Shown in pieces: positions 5,528-11,124 of a stretch of DNA of 35,238 bases. Each line of letters opens with the position of its first letter. Position 1 is the first letter of the stretch. The notes below the pieces were generated by a model, which had not been told where the DNA came from, did not search any database, and saw nothing but the letters and a program-made list of their open reading frames with translations. Source of the DNA: Thermoplasmata archaeon M9B1D. Its GTDB lineage: Archaea; Thermoplasmatota; E2; DHVEG-1. The position numbers and the translations under genes were made by a program. The stretch lies in the NCBI GenBank assembly GCA_002900535.1, contig MUGC01000001.1, forward strand, positions 1 to 35,238, in the 5' to 3' direction.

Positions 5528-5914
5528 ATGAAAACAAATCTTAAATTTCAATTGGTTAAGTTTGAAGGGGCTTTGGCGTTCCAAATACATGAGCAAACTG
5601 AAGAGTGGAGAGAGAAAAGAAACAAAAAAATTTATCCTCACGAAGTTTTAGAATTTTATGCTAAAAAAAATATTCATATTTATTCTTTAAGAATTCCAGA
5701 TTTACGAATATCTCCTTATAATTTTGATATAGGATTACAAGGAATTAATAGAAAGAAAAATAATAGAGTTTGTTTATATAATAATTGTGGTAGTGATTAT
5801 TATTATAAAAAAATCCTTGAAGCCTTAAAACAATGGTCGGCTCACGTTTACAAAGAAACAAACCGAGAAGAACAACCTTTTCAAGATTTAGGAAACGGGG
5901 TTTTTGTTGTATAG
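5528..5914 (+). CDS. Hypothetical protein, 128 aa
   Basis: A soluble mixed alpha/beta protein beginning MKTNLKFQLVKFEGALAFQI. The middle is rich in Tyr and Asn, and the C-terminus reads FQDLGNGVFVV. No family recognised. It is followed by the longest gap in the early block, which holds the repeats at 5917-5953, so it may end a sub-operon. Confidence 0.55.
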   Translation: MKTNLKFQLVKFEGALAFQIHEQTEEWREKRNKKIYPHEVLEFYAKKNIHIYSLRIPDLRISPYNFDIGLQGINRKKNNRVCLYNNCGSDYYYKKILEALKQWSAHVYKETNREEQPFQDLGNGVFVV

Positions 5915-5916
5915 TC

Positions 5917-5953
5917 AACTTGACCAGAAAGTGGTCAAGTTAGTGGTCAAGTT
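5917..5953. promoter_or_regulatory. Three copies of TGGTCAAGTT, one inverted
   Basis: AACTTGACCA (5917-5926) and TGGTCAAGTT (5932-5941) form a perfect 10-bp dyad with a 5-base spacer. A third copy in direct orientation follows at 5944-5953. Related GTTAAGT words recur at 5951-5957 and 6018-6024. The array looks like an operator or small-protein binding site within the early block. There is no T-run, so it is not a standard terminator. The gap 5915-6042 holds no gene. Confidence 0.6.
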
Positions 5954-6042
5954 AAGTAGCAGTTAAATAAAAACTGTTAGTATTTATAAGGGTTTAAGTT
6001 ATTTTGTATGTTAACAAGTTAAGTAAAAATGAGGAGGTTAAG

Positions 6043-6258
6043 TTGAAAGGTTTTATTTATAAAGACATTAAAAGATTATGTAAAGAATATGGCAGACATA
6101 TTGAAGATTTTTCTTACTTTATGCGAGGTCAAACAGTTTGTGCTTGGAAAGATGGATTTTCCGCTTTTTATTACCTTAAAGATGTTAATAAATTCTTTAA
6201 AATGAATTTAGAAGAACAAGCAAGAGAATTGGAGGAAAAAGAAGATGAAGGAAATTAA
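6043..6258 (+). CDS. Hypothetical protein, 71 aa, TTG start
   Basis: The likely start is TTG 6043, because GAGGAGG lies six bases upstream; a longer frame from 6004 has no ribosome-binding site. The protein begins MKGFIYKDIKRLCKEYG and has an acidic Glu-rich end. The rare start codon with a strong site suggests tuned expression. Function unknown. Its end overlaps the next gene by 14 bases. Confidence 0.5.
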   Translation: MKGFIYKDIKRLCKEYGRHIEDFSYFMRGQTVCAWKDGFSAFYYLKDVNKFFKMNLEEQARELEEKEDEGN

Positions 6259-6541
6259 AACGTTTGAGGATTTATTAAATGCTCTTAAAAAAATTAATAT
6301 ATGTGATAAAAAACAAATAATAGAGAGATATTATAATAAATTTTATATTTATTTCACTATTAAAGAAGTTTATTTTAAAGTTTTAAAATTTAAGAACGAA
6401 AAAGAATTTTATCTTACTCTTGACAAAGTTGATAGAGGATATGATTATGATGGTGCTGACGAAGAAGAGGTAACAAAAAGTGAAAATCCACATAAAATTT
6501 ATAATTTAATAAAATCAATTAAACAATGTGAGGAGGAGTGA
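6245..6541 (+). CDS. Hypothetical protein, 98 aa
   Basis: An acidic protein starting MKEIKTFEDLLNALKKIN, with a beta-rich middle containing several Tyr and Phe and an acidic cluster GYDYDGADEEEV. It overlaps both neighbours, as typical for a tightly packed early operon. No family recognised. Confidence 0.55.
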   Translation: MKEIKTFEDLLNALKKINICDKKQIIERYYNKFYIYFTIKEVYFKVLKFKNEKEFYLTLDKVDRGYDYDGADEEEVTKSENPHKIYNLIKSIKQCEEE

Positions 6542-6921
6542 TGTATACAAGTTTAGAATTTAGCAAGAAGCTTAAGGAAAATGGCTGTGAGTTGGAGAGC
6601 GAAAGATATTATTATAAAGGTAATATATCTATTGCTGATTATCACGATGAGGTATTAGGTGCTTTATCAAATTTTTATAAGGCATACGATATTCTTAATG
6701 AAATTTGTGTAGAATATGCGACGCAATTTTTTGGAGACAAAGAAATAAGTAAAAATTATGGTAACGAGAATATCGGAGATATTTTTGTTTGTTTTAAAGC
6801 CTATGAGTATCATACTCAAAATATTCTTGAAATGCTCCAAAAAGACAAACCTCAAGAGGAAATAGAAAAGTATATTGAAGATAATTGTGTGTTTTTTAAT
6901 AAGGATAAGGAGGAGAGATGA
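6541..6921 (+). CDS. Hypothetical protein, 127 aa
   Basis: Start at ATG 6541 behind AGGAGG; a GTG one codon earlier is also possible. The protein begins MYTSLEFSKKLKENGCELES, and the N-terminal pattern (short strand, then KLKENGCE) is common among small phage proteins of unknown role. The rest is mostly helical and acidic. It overlaps the next gene by four bases. Confidence 0.55.
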   Translation: MYTSLEFSKKLKENGCELESERYYYKGNISIADYHDEVLGALSNFYKAYDILNEICVEYATQFFGDKEISKNYGNENIGDIFVCFKAYEYHTQNILEMLQKDKPQEEIEKYIEDNCVFFNKDKEER

Positions 6922-7136
6922 AGTTAAGTGAATATGAAAATTTAGTTTTCTCTTTAGTTGAAATAAACACTGTAAAGGGTATTTATTGTATTGGTGAGTC
7001 TAATGATGAAATAATATTAGATAAATCAAAAGTAGATGTTATAACAGTTAGCGAAACAGTTGAAAAAACTATTAAAAAATTATACGAATTTATTAATAAT
7101 TTAAAAAACAAAAATGGAAAAACAAAACGAAATTAA
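6918..7136 (+). CDS. Hypothetical protein, 72 aa
   Basis: AAGGAGGAG precedes the ATG. The first half looks beta-rich (VKGIYCIGESNDEIILDKSK), the second half is a helix ending in a basic Lys/Asn tail. No family recognised. Confidence 0.5.
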   Translation: MKLSEYENLVFSLVEINTVKGIYCIGESNDEIILDKSKVDVITVSETVEKTIKKLYEFINNLKNKNGKTKRN

Positions 7137-7194
7137 AAAACTAACTTCTAAAAAAGAAATGGAAAAAAATTATGAGAAATTTATAGATGATTAG
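7114..7194 (+). CDS. Possible very small basic/acidic peptide, 26 aa
   Basis: A 26-codon frame overlapping the end of the gene before it, encoding MEKQNEIKKLTSKKEMEKN and a short acidic tail. It has no clear ribosome-binding site. The remaining gap to 7254 shows no gene. Weak support; it may be chance. Confidence 0.2.
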   Translation: MEKQNEIKKLTSKKEMEKNYEKFIDD

Positions 7195-7254
7195 GATAAA
7201 ACGTTTGATTAACCAATTGAGTAATCGACGGAATAGTTTATAAAATAAAAAAAT

Positions 7255-7590
7255 ATGAGAAATGAAGAATTAAACATACAATCATCAATAATACAATATC
7301 TTAGATACAAAGGGATTAAAGTTTTTTCAATTCCCAATGGAGCTAATTTCCCTAATCATTACACAAGGTATTTAATGAGTTGTAGTGGATTAACAAGCGG
7401 AGTAGCAGATTTAGAAGTATTATTGCCTAACGGAAAGGCTATCTTTCTTGAAGTAAAAACAGAAAAAGGCAGACAAAGCAAGACACAAAAGGAATTTGAG
7501 GAAGAAGTTAAGAAATTAGGCTTTGATTATTATATTGTCAGAAGTATAGATGACGTAATTAAATTGGGATTAAAACAATTAAATATTTAA
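7255..7590 (+). CDS. VRR-NUC domain nuclease
   Basis: A 111-residue stand-alone VRR-NUC protein, a PD-(D/E)XK-type nuclease related to Holliday-junction and structure-specific endonucleases. The catalytic core is visible as GVADLEVLL (D52) and FLEVKTEKGRQS (E66, K68), followed by TQKEF. Residues 6-20 (LNIQSSIIQYLRYKG) form the usual first helix. It probably resolves branched recombination or replication intermediates before packaging and completes the recombination set with the ERF protein and the exonuclease. Confidence 0.88.
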   Translation: MRNEELNIQSSIIQYLRYKGIKVFSIPNGANFPNHYTRYLMSCSGLTSGVADLEVLLPNGKAIFLEVKTEKGRQSKTQKEFEEEVKKLGFDYYIVRSIDDVIKLGLKQLNI

Positions 7591-7594
7591 AAAA

Positions 7595-7837
7595 ATGAAT
7601 GAAAATAAATTTATTAAAAAATCCATAACTAAAATACTTCTTCAAAATGTCAAGGGTCAATTGGTTACAAAGCCAAATCTTGAAGACAATTTAAAGGCAA
7701 TAGGCTTTTGGGTTGGAAAGATTGCTGGGTTTGGGGAGAAAGCAAAAGACGGCTATACTCAAAAAGAGGTCTTGGATTTAATGGATAAACTAAACGAAGG
7801 GTTTATTGAGGGTTATTCAACGTTGGAGAAAAATTAG
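7595..7837 (+). CDS. Hypothetical protein, 80 aa, last early gene
   Basis: A small protein beginning MNENKFIKKSITKILLQN, with a Gly-containing middle and a helical end. It ends convergently with the M15 peptidase gene on the other strand, overlapping it by four bases, and no terminator separates the two. Function unknown. Confidence 0.5.
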   Translation: MNENKFIKKSITKILLQNVKGQLVTKPNLEDNLKAIGFWVGKIAGFGEKAKDGYTQKEVLDLMDKLNEGFIEGYSTLEKN

Positions 7838-8298
7838 ATTAACTCTTGATGATACATATCTAAAAATCCATTCTTTTTATTATCAGCAATGCTTTTTCTT
7901 TTCCATTTACAACCTTGTGTCAATTGGACACATTCCATATCTGCAACGGCTTTTATATATCCGCACATATAAGCTAAATCTAACTCGCTATTTATATTTA
8001 TTCGTCCATTAATTACAGGGGATACATCAGCAGCATTTCCGGTTAAATGCTTTGAATTCATCGTTTTAGTTTTTCCAGCATTAAAAAGCATTCTTTGAGT
8101 CTTTAAATCTCTCTTTCCTCCGTTAGCCATTATGGCTATAGGATAATTAAGAGAAACTTTTTTGAGAATGTTTACAAGCTTAAGGTCAACACCTTCTAAT
8201 CGTTCAAAATATTTGATGTTGTGAGAAAGAACCTCATTTTTTGACGAAATTTGGAAAAAAATTAAGTTATTTAGCAATTTGAGTAATTTTTTAAGCAT
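7834..8298 (-). CDS. M15-family peptidase, probable endolysin
   Basis: A 154-residue peptidase of the M15 / D-Ala-D-Ala carboxypeptidase and L-Ala-D-Glu endopeptidase type used by several phages to cut peptidoglycan. The zinc site is seen in SKHLTGNAAD (H84, D91) and LDMYHQE near the end (H150). ATG 8298 is taken as start; the frame stays open to a TTG at 8361, and neither start has a strong ribosome-binding site. No signal peptide is clear, so release would need a holin. It lies apart from the other lysis genes (9364-10558), on the same strand, behind a structured region and a terminator. Confidence 0.8.
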   Translation of the reverse strand: MLKKLLKLLNNLIFFQISSKNEVLSHNIKYFERLEGVDLKLVNILKKVSLNYPIAIMANGGKRDLKTQRMLFNAGKTKTMNSKHLTGNAADVSPVINGRININSELDLAYMCGYIKAVADMECVQLTQGCKWKRKSIADNKKNGFLDMYHQELI

Positions 8299-8361
8299 TT
8301 TTATAGTTTCTTTTCGCCTTTTTCTGTTGCGAGCATAAAGGCTAAGCCCCAGTATCCGCAA

Positions 8362-8640
8362 TATACATCGGATTAATCTAACATCGTGCAGGCTTGTTAG
8401 TAGCCTATGAAAGAAATAAGAGGCTTTGAACTTACTTACGAAAGCGAAGTATCCTCTCTTCTCGTATACAGTGGACTTTTGATTTGCAACTCGCCAGCCT
8501 TGTCCTTCGTGTCATTATTATTTCTTGCATCTTGTTAACTCAATCAACTTTAATGCAGGTCTTTACACCCCTGCACCTTGACAAATCAAATCCTAATCCT
8601 TAGACGAATTAAAGCTGATAGTTTGATTGTAAATGATTTT
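8362..8640 (-). ncRNA. Structured, relatively GC-rich non-coding region upstream of the endolysin
   Basis: About 280 bases with no convincing gene and clearly more G+C than the flanks. Hairpins include 8553-8559 with 8570-8576 (ends in a pair that is G-U only on the minus strand); 8418-8423 with 8453-8458 enclosing 8433-8437 with 8447-8451; 8390-8394 with 8402-8406; and 8581-8590 with 8622-8630 (one bulge). It could be a long leader of the peptidase gene or an independent structured RNA. The evidence slightly favours the minus strand. I looked for tRNA, tmRNA, group I and group II intron signatures and found none. Confidence 0.45.
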
Positions 8641-8654
8641 CTTTTTTTTTCAAT

Positions 8655-8681
8655 AAAAAAACCCTCTATTAAATAGAAGGT
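8655..8681 (-). terminator. Intrinsic terminator, leftward
   Basis: Read leftward, ACCTTCTAT pairs with ATAGAGGGT over 9 bp (one G-U) with a 3-base loop, followed by seven T. It can end the long leftward late transcript, or insulate the structured region and peptidase gene downstream. Confidence 0.8.
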
Positions 8682-8691
8682 CAAGGAATCT

Positions 8692-8729
8692 ATGATATAT
8701 TATAATAGATATCAATATAATATATTGAT
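8692..8729 (+). promoter_or_regulatory. Possible promoter and overlapping dyad for gene 8870-9295
   Basis: A perfect dyad ATCAATAT-AAT-ATATTGAT (8711-8729) overlaps a TATAAT box (8716-8721). A weak -35 (ATGATA, 8692-8697) lies 18 bases upstream. Another TATAAT is at 8701-8706. The dyad over the -10 would suit a repressor. Confidence 0.4.
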
Positions 8730-8768
8730 TTTATAAAAAGTAAAGAATAGAATCAATTTTGATGACTA

Positions 8769-8816
8769 TCTGCCTTATGCAGAAAAAATTACCGGTGGTT
8801 CGATATTTCGTACCAC
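8769..8816 (+). promoter_or_regulatory. Two hairpins in the leader of gene 8870-9295
   Basis: TCTGC (8769-8773) pairs with GCAGA (8779-8783) around a 5-base loop. GTGGT-T-CG (8795-8802) pairs with CG-T-ACCAC (8809-8816) around ATATTT. Together they form a folded stretch in the untranslated leader. It may control expression; no known riboswitch class is recognised. Confidence 0.4.
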
Positions 8817-8869
8817 TGCATTATTTATTATTTATTATTTTATATTAATTATTTATTGAGGTATTTATT

Positions 8870-9295
8870 ATGAGTTATTTTAAAATTGAAACTATTGAAG
8901 ATGGAAAAAACGGATTTAGATATTTTCCTATATCAGATAAAAGCAAGTTCTCTTTAATCACAACAATTAATACTTTTAAAACTTATTGCAACAATCCAAC
9001 CTTTATTATTAAAAATAAATATGCTTGGAAAATTGAAGAATGGGAAAGAAAAAATGGATTTCTATCTATTTCTGGAGGCAAAGGATTACATACCTATGAA
9101 GTTCCAGAGTTTGACGCTGTTGAATATGAAAAAGTAAATCAAACAGTACACTCAAAAGGTGCGATAAAATTGCCAGAGTTTAAAGTTATCACTTATACAG
9201 AAGACGACGAAAATCCTTCTCCTGTAAAATGCATAGTTTTTGATGGAAAAGGTTACTTGATAAAAGAAGATGGAAGAACTATTGAAAGATTTTAA
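8870..9295 (+). CDS. Moron-like hypothetical protein, 141 aa
   Basis: A lone rightward gene inside a leftward region, with GAGGT eight bases before ATG, its own likely promoter region and folded leader upstream, and a perfect terminator downstream (9338-9365). That is the layout of a moron, a cargo gene expressed independently of the phage programme. The protein starts MSYFKIETIEDGKNGFRYF, is soluble, beta-rich and acidic, with VKCIVFDGKGYLIKEDGR near the C-terminus. No family is recognised. Cargo of this kind often changes the host surface or blocks rival phages, but this is context only. Confidence 0.6.
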   Translation: MSYFKIETIEDGKNGFRYFPISDKSKFSLITTINTFKTYCNNPTFIIKNKYAWKIEEWERKNGFLSISGGKGLHTYEVPEFDAVEYEKVNQTVHSKGAIKLPEFKVITYTEDDENPSPVKCIVFDGKGYLIKEDGRTIERF

Positions 9296-9337
9296 TTAAT
9301 AGTTAAAATTAACTTTGTTGGAAAATAAATATATGTT

Positions 9338-9365
9338 AAACGGAGGTAAAAGACCTCCGTTTTTT
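9338..9365 (+). terminator. Intrinsic terminator of gene 8870-9295
   Basis: AAACGGAGGT (9338-9347) pairs perfectly with ACCTCCGTTT (9353-9362) around a 5-base loop, followed by a T run. In the leftward direction the same hairpin directly follows the stop codon of the spanin-like gene but has only a short T stretch, so it may act weakly there too. Confidence 0.88.
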
Positions 9366-9690
9366 ATTCGCATAACTCATAATAAAGATTGTTGTGTTTA
9401 TCTAAATTCTTACAAGTTTTTTCAGTATCAAAAACAGCTGGATATAATTCTCTTAAACATCTTTCTTTTGAAAAGTCTTTATTTTCTTTTCTACATCTTC
9501 TAATAGACGTTTTATTTCTTCTAAAATCTCTTTTTAAAGGACAGGTATTTTCTACTGGTTCATCTAATAAGCAAAAATCAGTTATTCCGGTATTTCTTAC
9601 GCAACTTGTCAGAATTAGGCTTACGCTTACGAATAGAATTAGCTTTTTTAAGTAAATTAAGTTGTTTTTTATTGTTTTTTTGCCTTTCAT
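9364..9690 (-). CDS. Rz1-like outer-membrane lipoprotein (o-spanin)
   Basis: A 108-residue lipoprotein. A basic N-terminus and hydrophobic helix (LILFVSVSLI) lead to a lipobox L-T-S-C with the modified cysteine at C30. The mature part begins with DFCLLDEPV, a pattern seen in Rz1-type spanins (DxC...P[IV]). Later residues are Cys- and Arg-rich, longer than classic Rz1. It would sit in the outer membrane and fuse membranes with the i-spanin at the end of infection. It overlaps the 68-aa gene 9578-9784 in another frame, as Rz/Rz1 pairs often do. This supports a Gram-negative host. Confidence 0.65.
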   Translation of the reverse strand: MKGKKTIKNNLIYLKKLILFVSVSLILTSCVRNTGITDFCLLDEPVENTCPLKRDFRRNKTSIRRCRKENKDFSKERCLRELYPAVFDTEKTCKNLDKHNNLYYELCE

Positions 9691-9784
9691 ACTTTTTGCC
9701 TTTATTTATGAAATATTGTTTAAGAAGTTCTATTAATAGATAAATTCCTAAAAAGGTAAAAATTTTGTCTTTTATTTTACTCAT
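9578..9784 (-). CDS. Small membrane protein, possible i-spanin (Rz-like)
   Basis: A 68-residue protein with an N-terminal helix (IFTFLGIYLLIELL) and a long, very basic, soluble tail. The last 113 bases overlap the spanin lipoprotein gene in another frame. Position and topology (one N-terminal membrane helix, charged periplasmic tail) suit an i-spanin, but it is shorter than usual and no coiled coil is obvious. Confidence 0.45.
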   Translation of the reverse strand: MSKIKDKIFTFLGIYLLIELLKQYFINKGKKYERQKNNKKQLNLLKKANSIRKRKPNSDKLRKKYRNN

Positions 9785-9786
9785 TT

Positions 9787-9858
9787 TTACTTAATCTCCA
9801 CATCTTTACAAAATAATGATTTAAAAAATTTATATATTGTAGTTATTAATTTATTCAT
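9787..9858 (-). CDS. Possible 23-aa peptide
   Basis: A short frame encoding MNKLITTIYKFFKSLF and a short acidic end, sitting exactly in the gap between two small membrane genes. The segment KFFKSLFC resembles the N-terminus of the zinc protein at 2607 (GFFKSLFC). It is too short to judge and has no strong ribosome-binding site. Confidence 0.25.
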   Translation of the reverse strand: MNKLITTIYKFFKSLFCKDVEIK

Positions 9859-9872
9859 AAGTTTATTGTTTG

Positions 9873-10058
9873 TTAATAACCATTTTCAATTGCTCTATGG
9901 TCGTTTAGACTTGAAATTGATAACTCAAGTAAATTTAAGGTTTTCATATATATTTTTTGATTTTGCAAATTTGTAGCATAATGAAACAACAACATTATTA
10001 AAATTAATGCTATTACAAATCTATCCGTCCTAAACCCTTCTTTTTTCTCTTTGTCCAT
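9873..10058 (-). CDS. Small single-pass membrane protein, lysis region
   Basis: A 61-residue protein with a charged N-terminus (MDKEKKEGFRTDR), one strongly hydrophobic helix (FVIALILIMLLFHY) and a polar tail. GGCGGGGA lies just before ATG. It overlaps the preceding gene by 46 bases. In this position it could be a holin, antiholin or i-spanin; the sequence does not decide. Confidence 0.5.
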   Translation of the reverse strand: MDKEKKEGFRTDRFVIALILIMLLFHYATNLQNQKIYMKTLNLLELSISSLNDHRAIENGY

Positions 10059-10228
10059 TCCCCGCCTACCTCACAAACTTTTCTAATACTCATTAAACTA
10101 ACACCTGCAGTCAAACCGGCATTATTGAAATTATTATAGCAACTTAACATTAAAATTACAAATCCAGTTAAGTTTGTAAAATTTAAAGTTAGCTTAAAAT
10201 TAATCCATTTTAAATTAAATTTTTTCAT
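10013..10228 (-). CDS. Small membrane protein, possible holin
   Basis: A 71-residue protein. The stretch LTGFVILMLSCYNNFNNAGLTAGVSLM suggests one or two short membrane segments, with a basic C-terminus (TKRKKKG). It is one of three consecutive short membrane proteins beside the spanin-like genes, so one or more of them are likely to form the holin. Confidence 0.45.
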   Translation of the reverse strand: MKKFNLKWINFKLTLNFTNLTGFVILMLSCYNNFNNAGLTAGVSLMSIRKVCEVGGEWTKRKKKGLGRIDL

Positions 10229-10234
10229 AAATTT

Positions 10235-10558
10235 TTAAATATTATCGTCAATATCTGAATGAAATTCATCAAGTATAATTCTCATTTTATCAACAAATTC
10301 ATCTTCTTCAGCATCATATAAATTTGATAAATCTCCAATATATTCCCCAGTTTTAGGTTGAATTTTCACTCCTTTACTTGACAGAAAAGTTTTCATGGCA
10401 TTTATTGTCGGCATAACTTTCTTTTCAATATTTTCAATTTTGATTTGCATTGGTTTTATTGCAGATTTAATTATTGCCCAAAAACCTCCATAAATAGCCC
10501 CTATTGAAGTTATTAAAACTATAGCACTTGATAATTGATTTACTGATAGTTGTTCCAT
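10235..10558 (-). CDS. Membrane-anchored protein, possible holin
   Basis: A 107-residue protein with an N-terminal membrane helix (AIVLITSIGAIYGGFWAII), then an amphipathic segment (IKPMQIKIENIEKKV) and a long acidic tail (YDAEEDEFVDKM). The layout of one helix plus a charged, possibly coiled-coil tail occurs in small phage holin/hemolysin-like proteins. It is the first gene of the lysis group after the fibre region. Confidence 0.45.
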   Translation of the reverse strand: MEQLSVNQLSSAIVLITSIGAIYGGFWAIIKSAIKPMQIKIENIEKKVMPTINAMKTFLSSKGVKIQPKTGEYIGDLSNLYDAEEDEFVDKMRIILDEFHSDIDDNI

Positions 10559-10586
10559 TTTATTTTGAATTTATTAATTACAATTT

Positions 10587-11093
10587 TCATTTTTCCTCTT
10601 TTTCTTTTGATTTAGATTTCTCTTCATTTTCTTCATCAATAAGACCTAAATTTAATAAACCTTCGAGAATAAGACATTTATAAGATTCTGAAGCTATTGA
10701 TTTTTCTAATTCACTTAATTTGAATTTTTTATCATAATCAAAGGAAACAGTTTCCTTTTCTTTAAAATCTTCAATTTGTTTATTATATTTATTTACCAAT
10801 TCTTGCATCTTGTTTTCATATTTTTTTTCTTTAATCTCTTTTAATTCTTTATTATTTATTTTTGATAATTCTGATTCCTTTAATTCTTTTATTTCCTTTA
10901 ATTCTTTATCAATTTTTTTACTAATATTATTTATAAGTTCGTTATATACTTTAGCTGACTTATCAAGTCTATATCCTAAAGTTATTATATTTTTTACTAA
11001 GATGAGATTATTATATTCTATATTTCTTCTTAATTCGCTTATTGATGGTATTACAATATCTATTAAATCTTTTATTTTTATTTCTATTTTCAT
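10587..11093 (-). CDS. Charged coiled-coil protein, 168 aa
   Basis: Residues about 55-130 are almost all Lys, Glu, Ile and Leu in heptad-like order (KKIDKELKEIKELKESELSK), so a long coiled coil is likely. The C-terminus is very acidic and basic in turn (KSKSKEKEEK). It lies between the tail-fibre gene and the lysis genes and may be a structural or fibre-assembly accessory. No family recognised. Confidence 0.5.
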   Translation of the reverse strand: MKIEIKIKDLIDIVIPSISELRRNIEYNNLILVKNIITLGYRLDKSAKVYNELINNISKKIDKELKEIKELKESELSKINNKELKEIKEKKYENKMQELVNKYNKQIEDFKEKETVSFDYDKKFKLSELEKSIASESYKCLILEGLLNLGLIDEENEEKSKSKEKEEK

Positions 11094-11124
11094 AAATTTT
11101 CCTTTATATAATTAATATTAATAA

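Noticed and set aside
8362..8640. Group I or group II intron interrupting the peptidase gene
   Set aside because: No catalytic-core motifs or domain V were found, and no upstream exon with peptidase sequence is present.
8760..8820. GGTTCGA with flanking stems, suggesting a tRNA T-arm
   Set aside because: No acceptor, D or anticodon arms can be formed around it; the loop is not of tRNA size.
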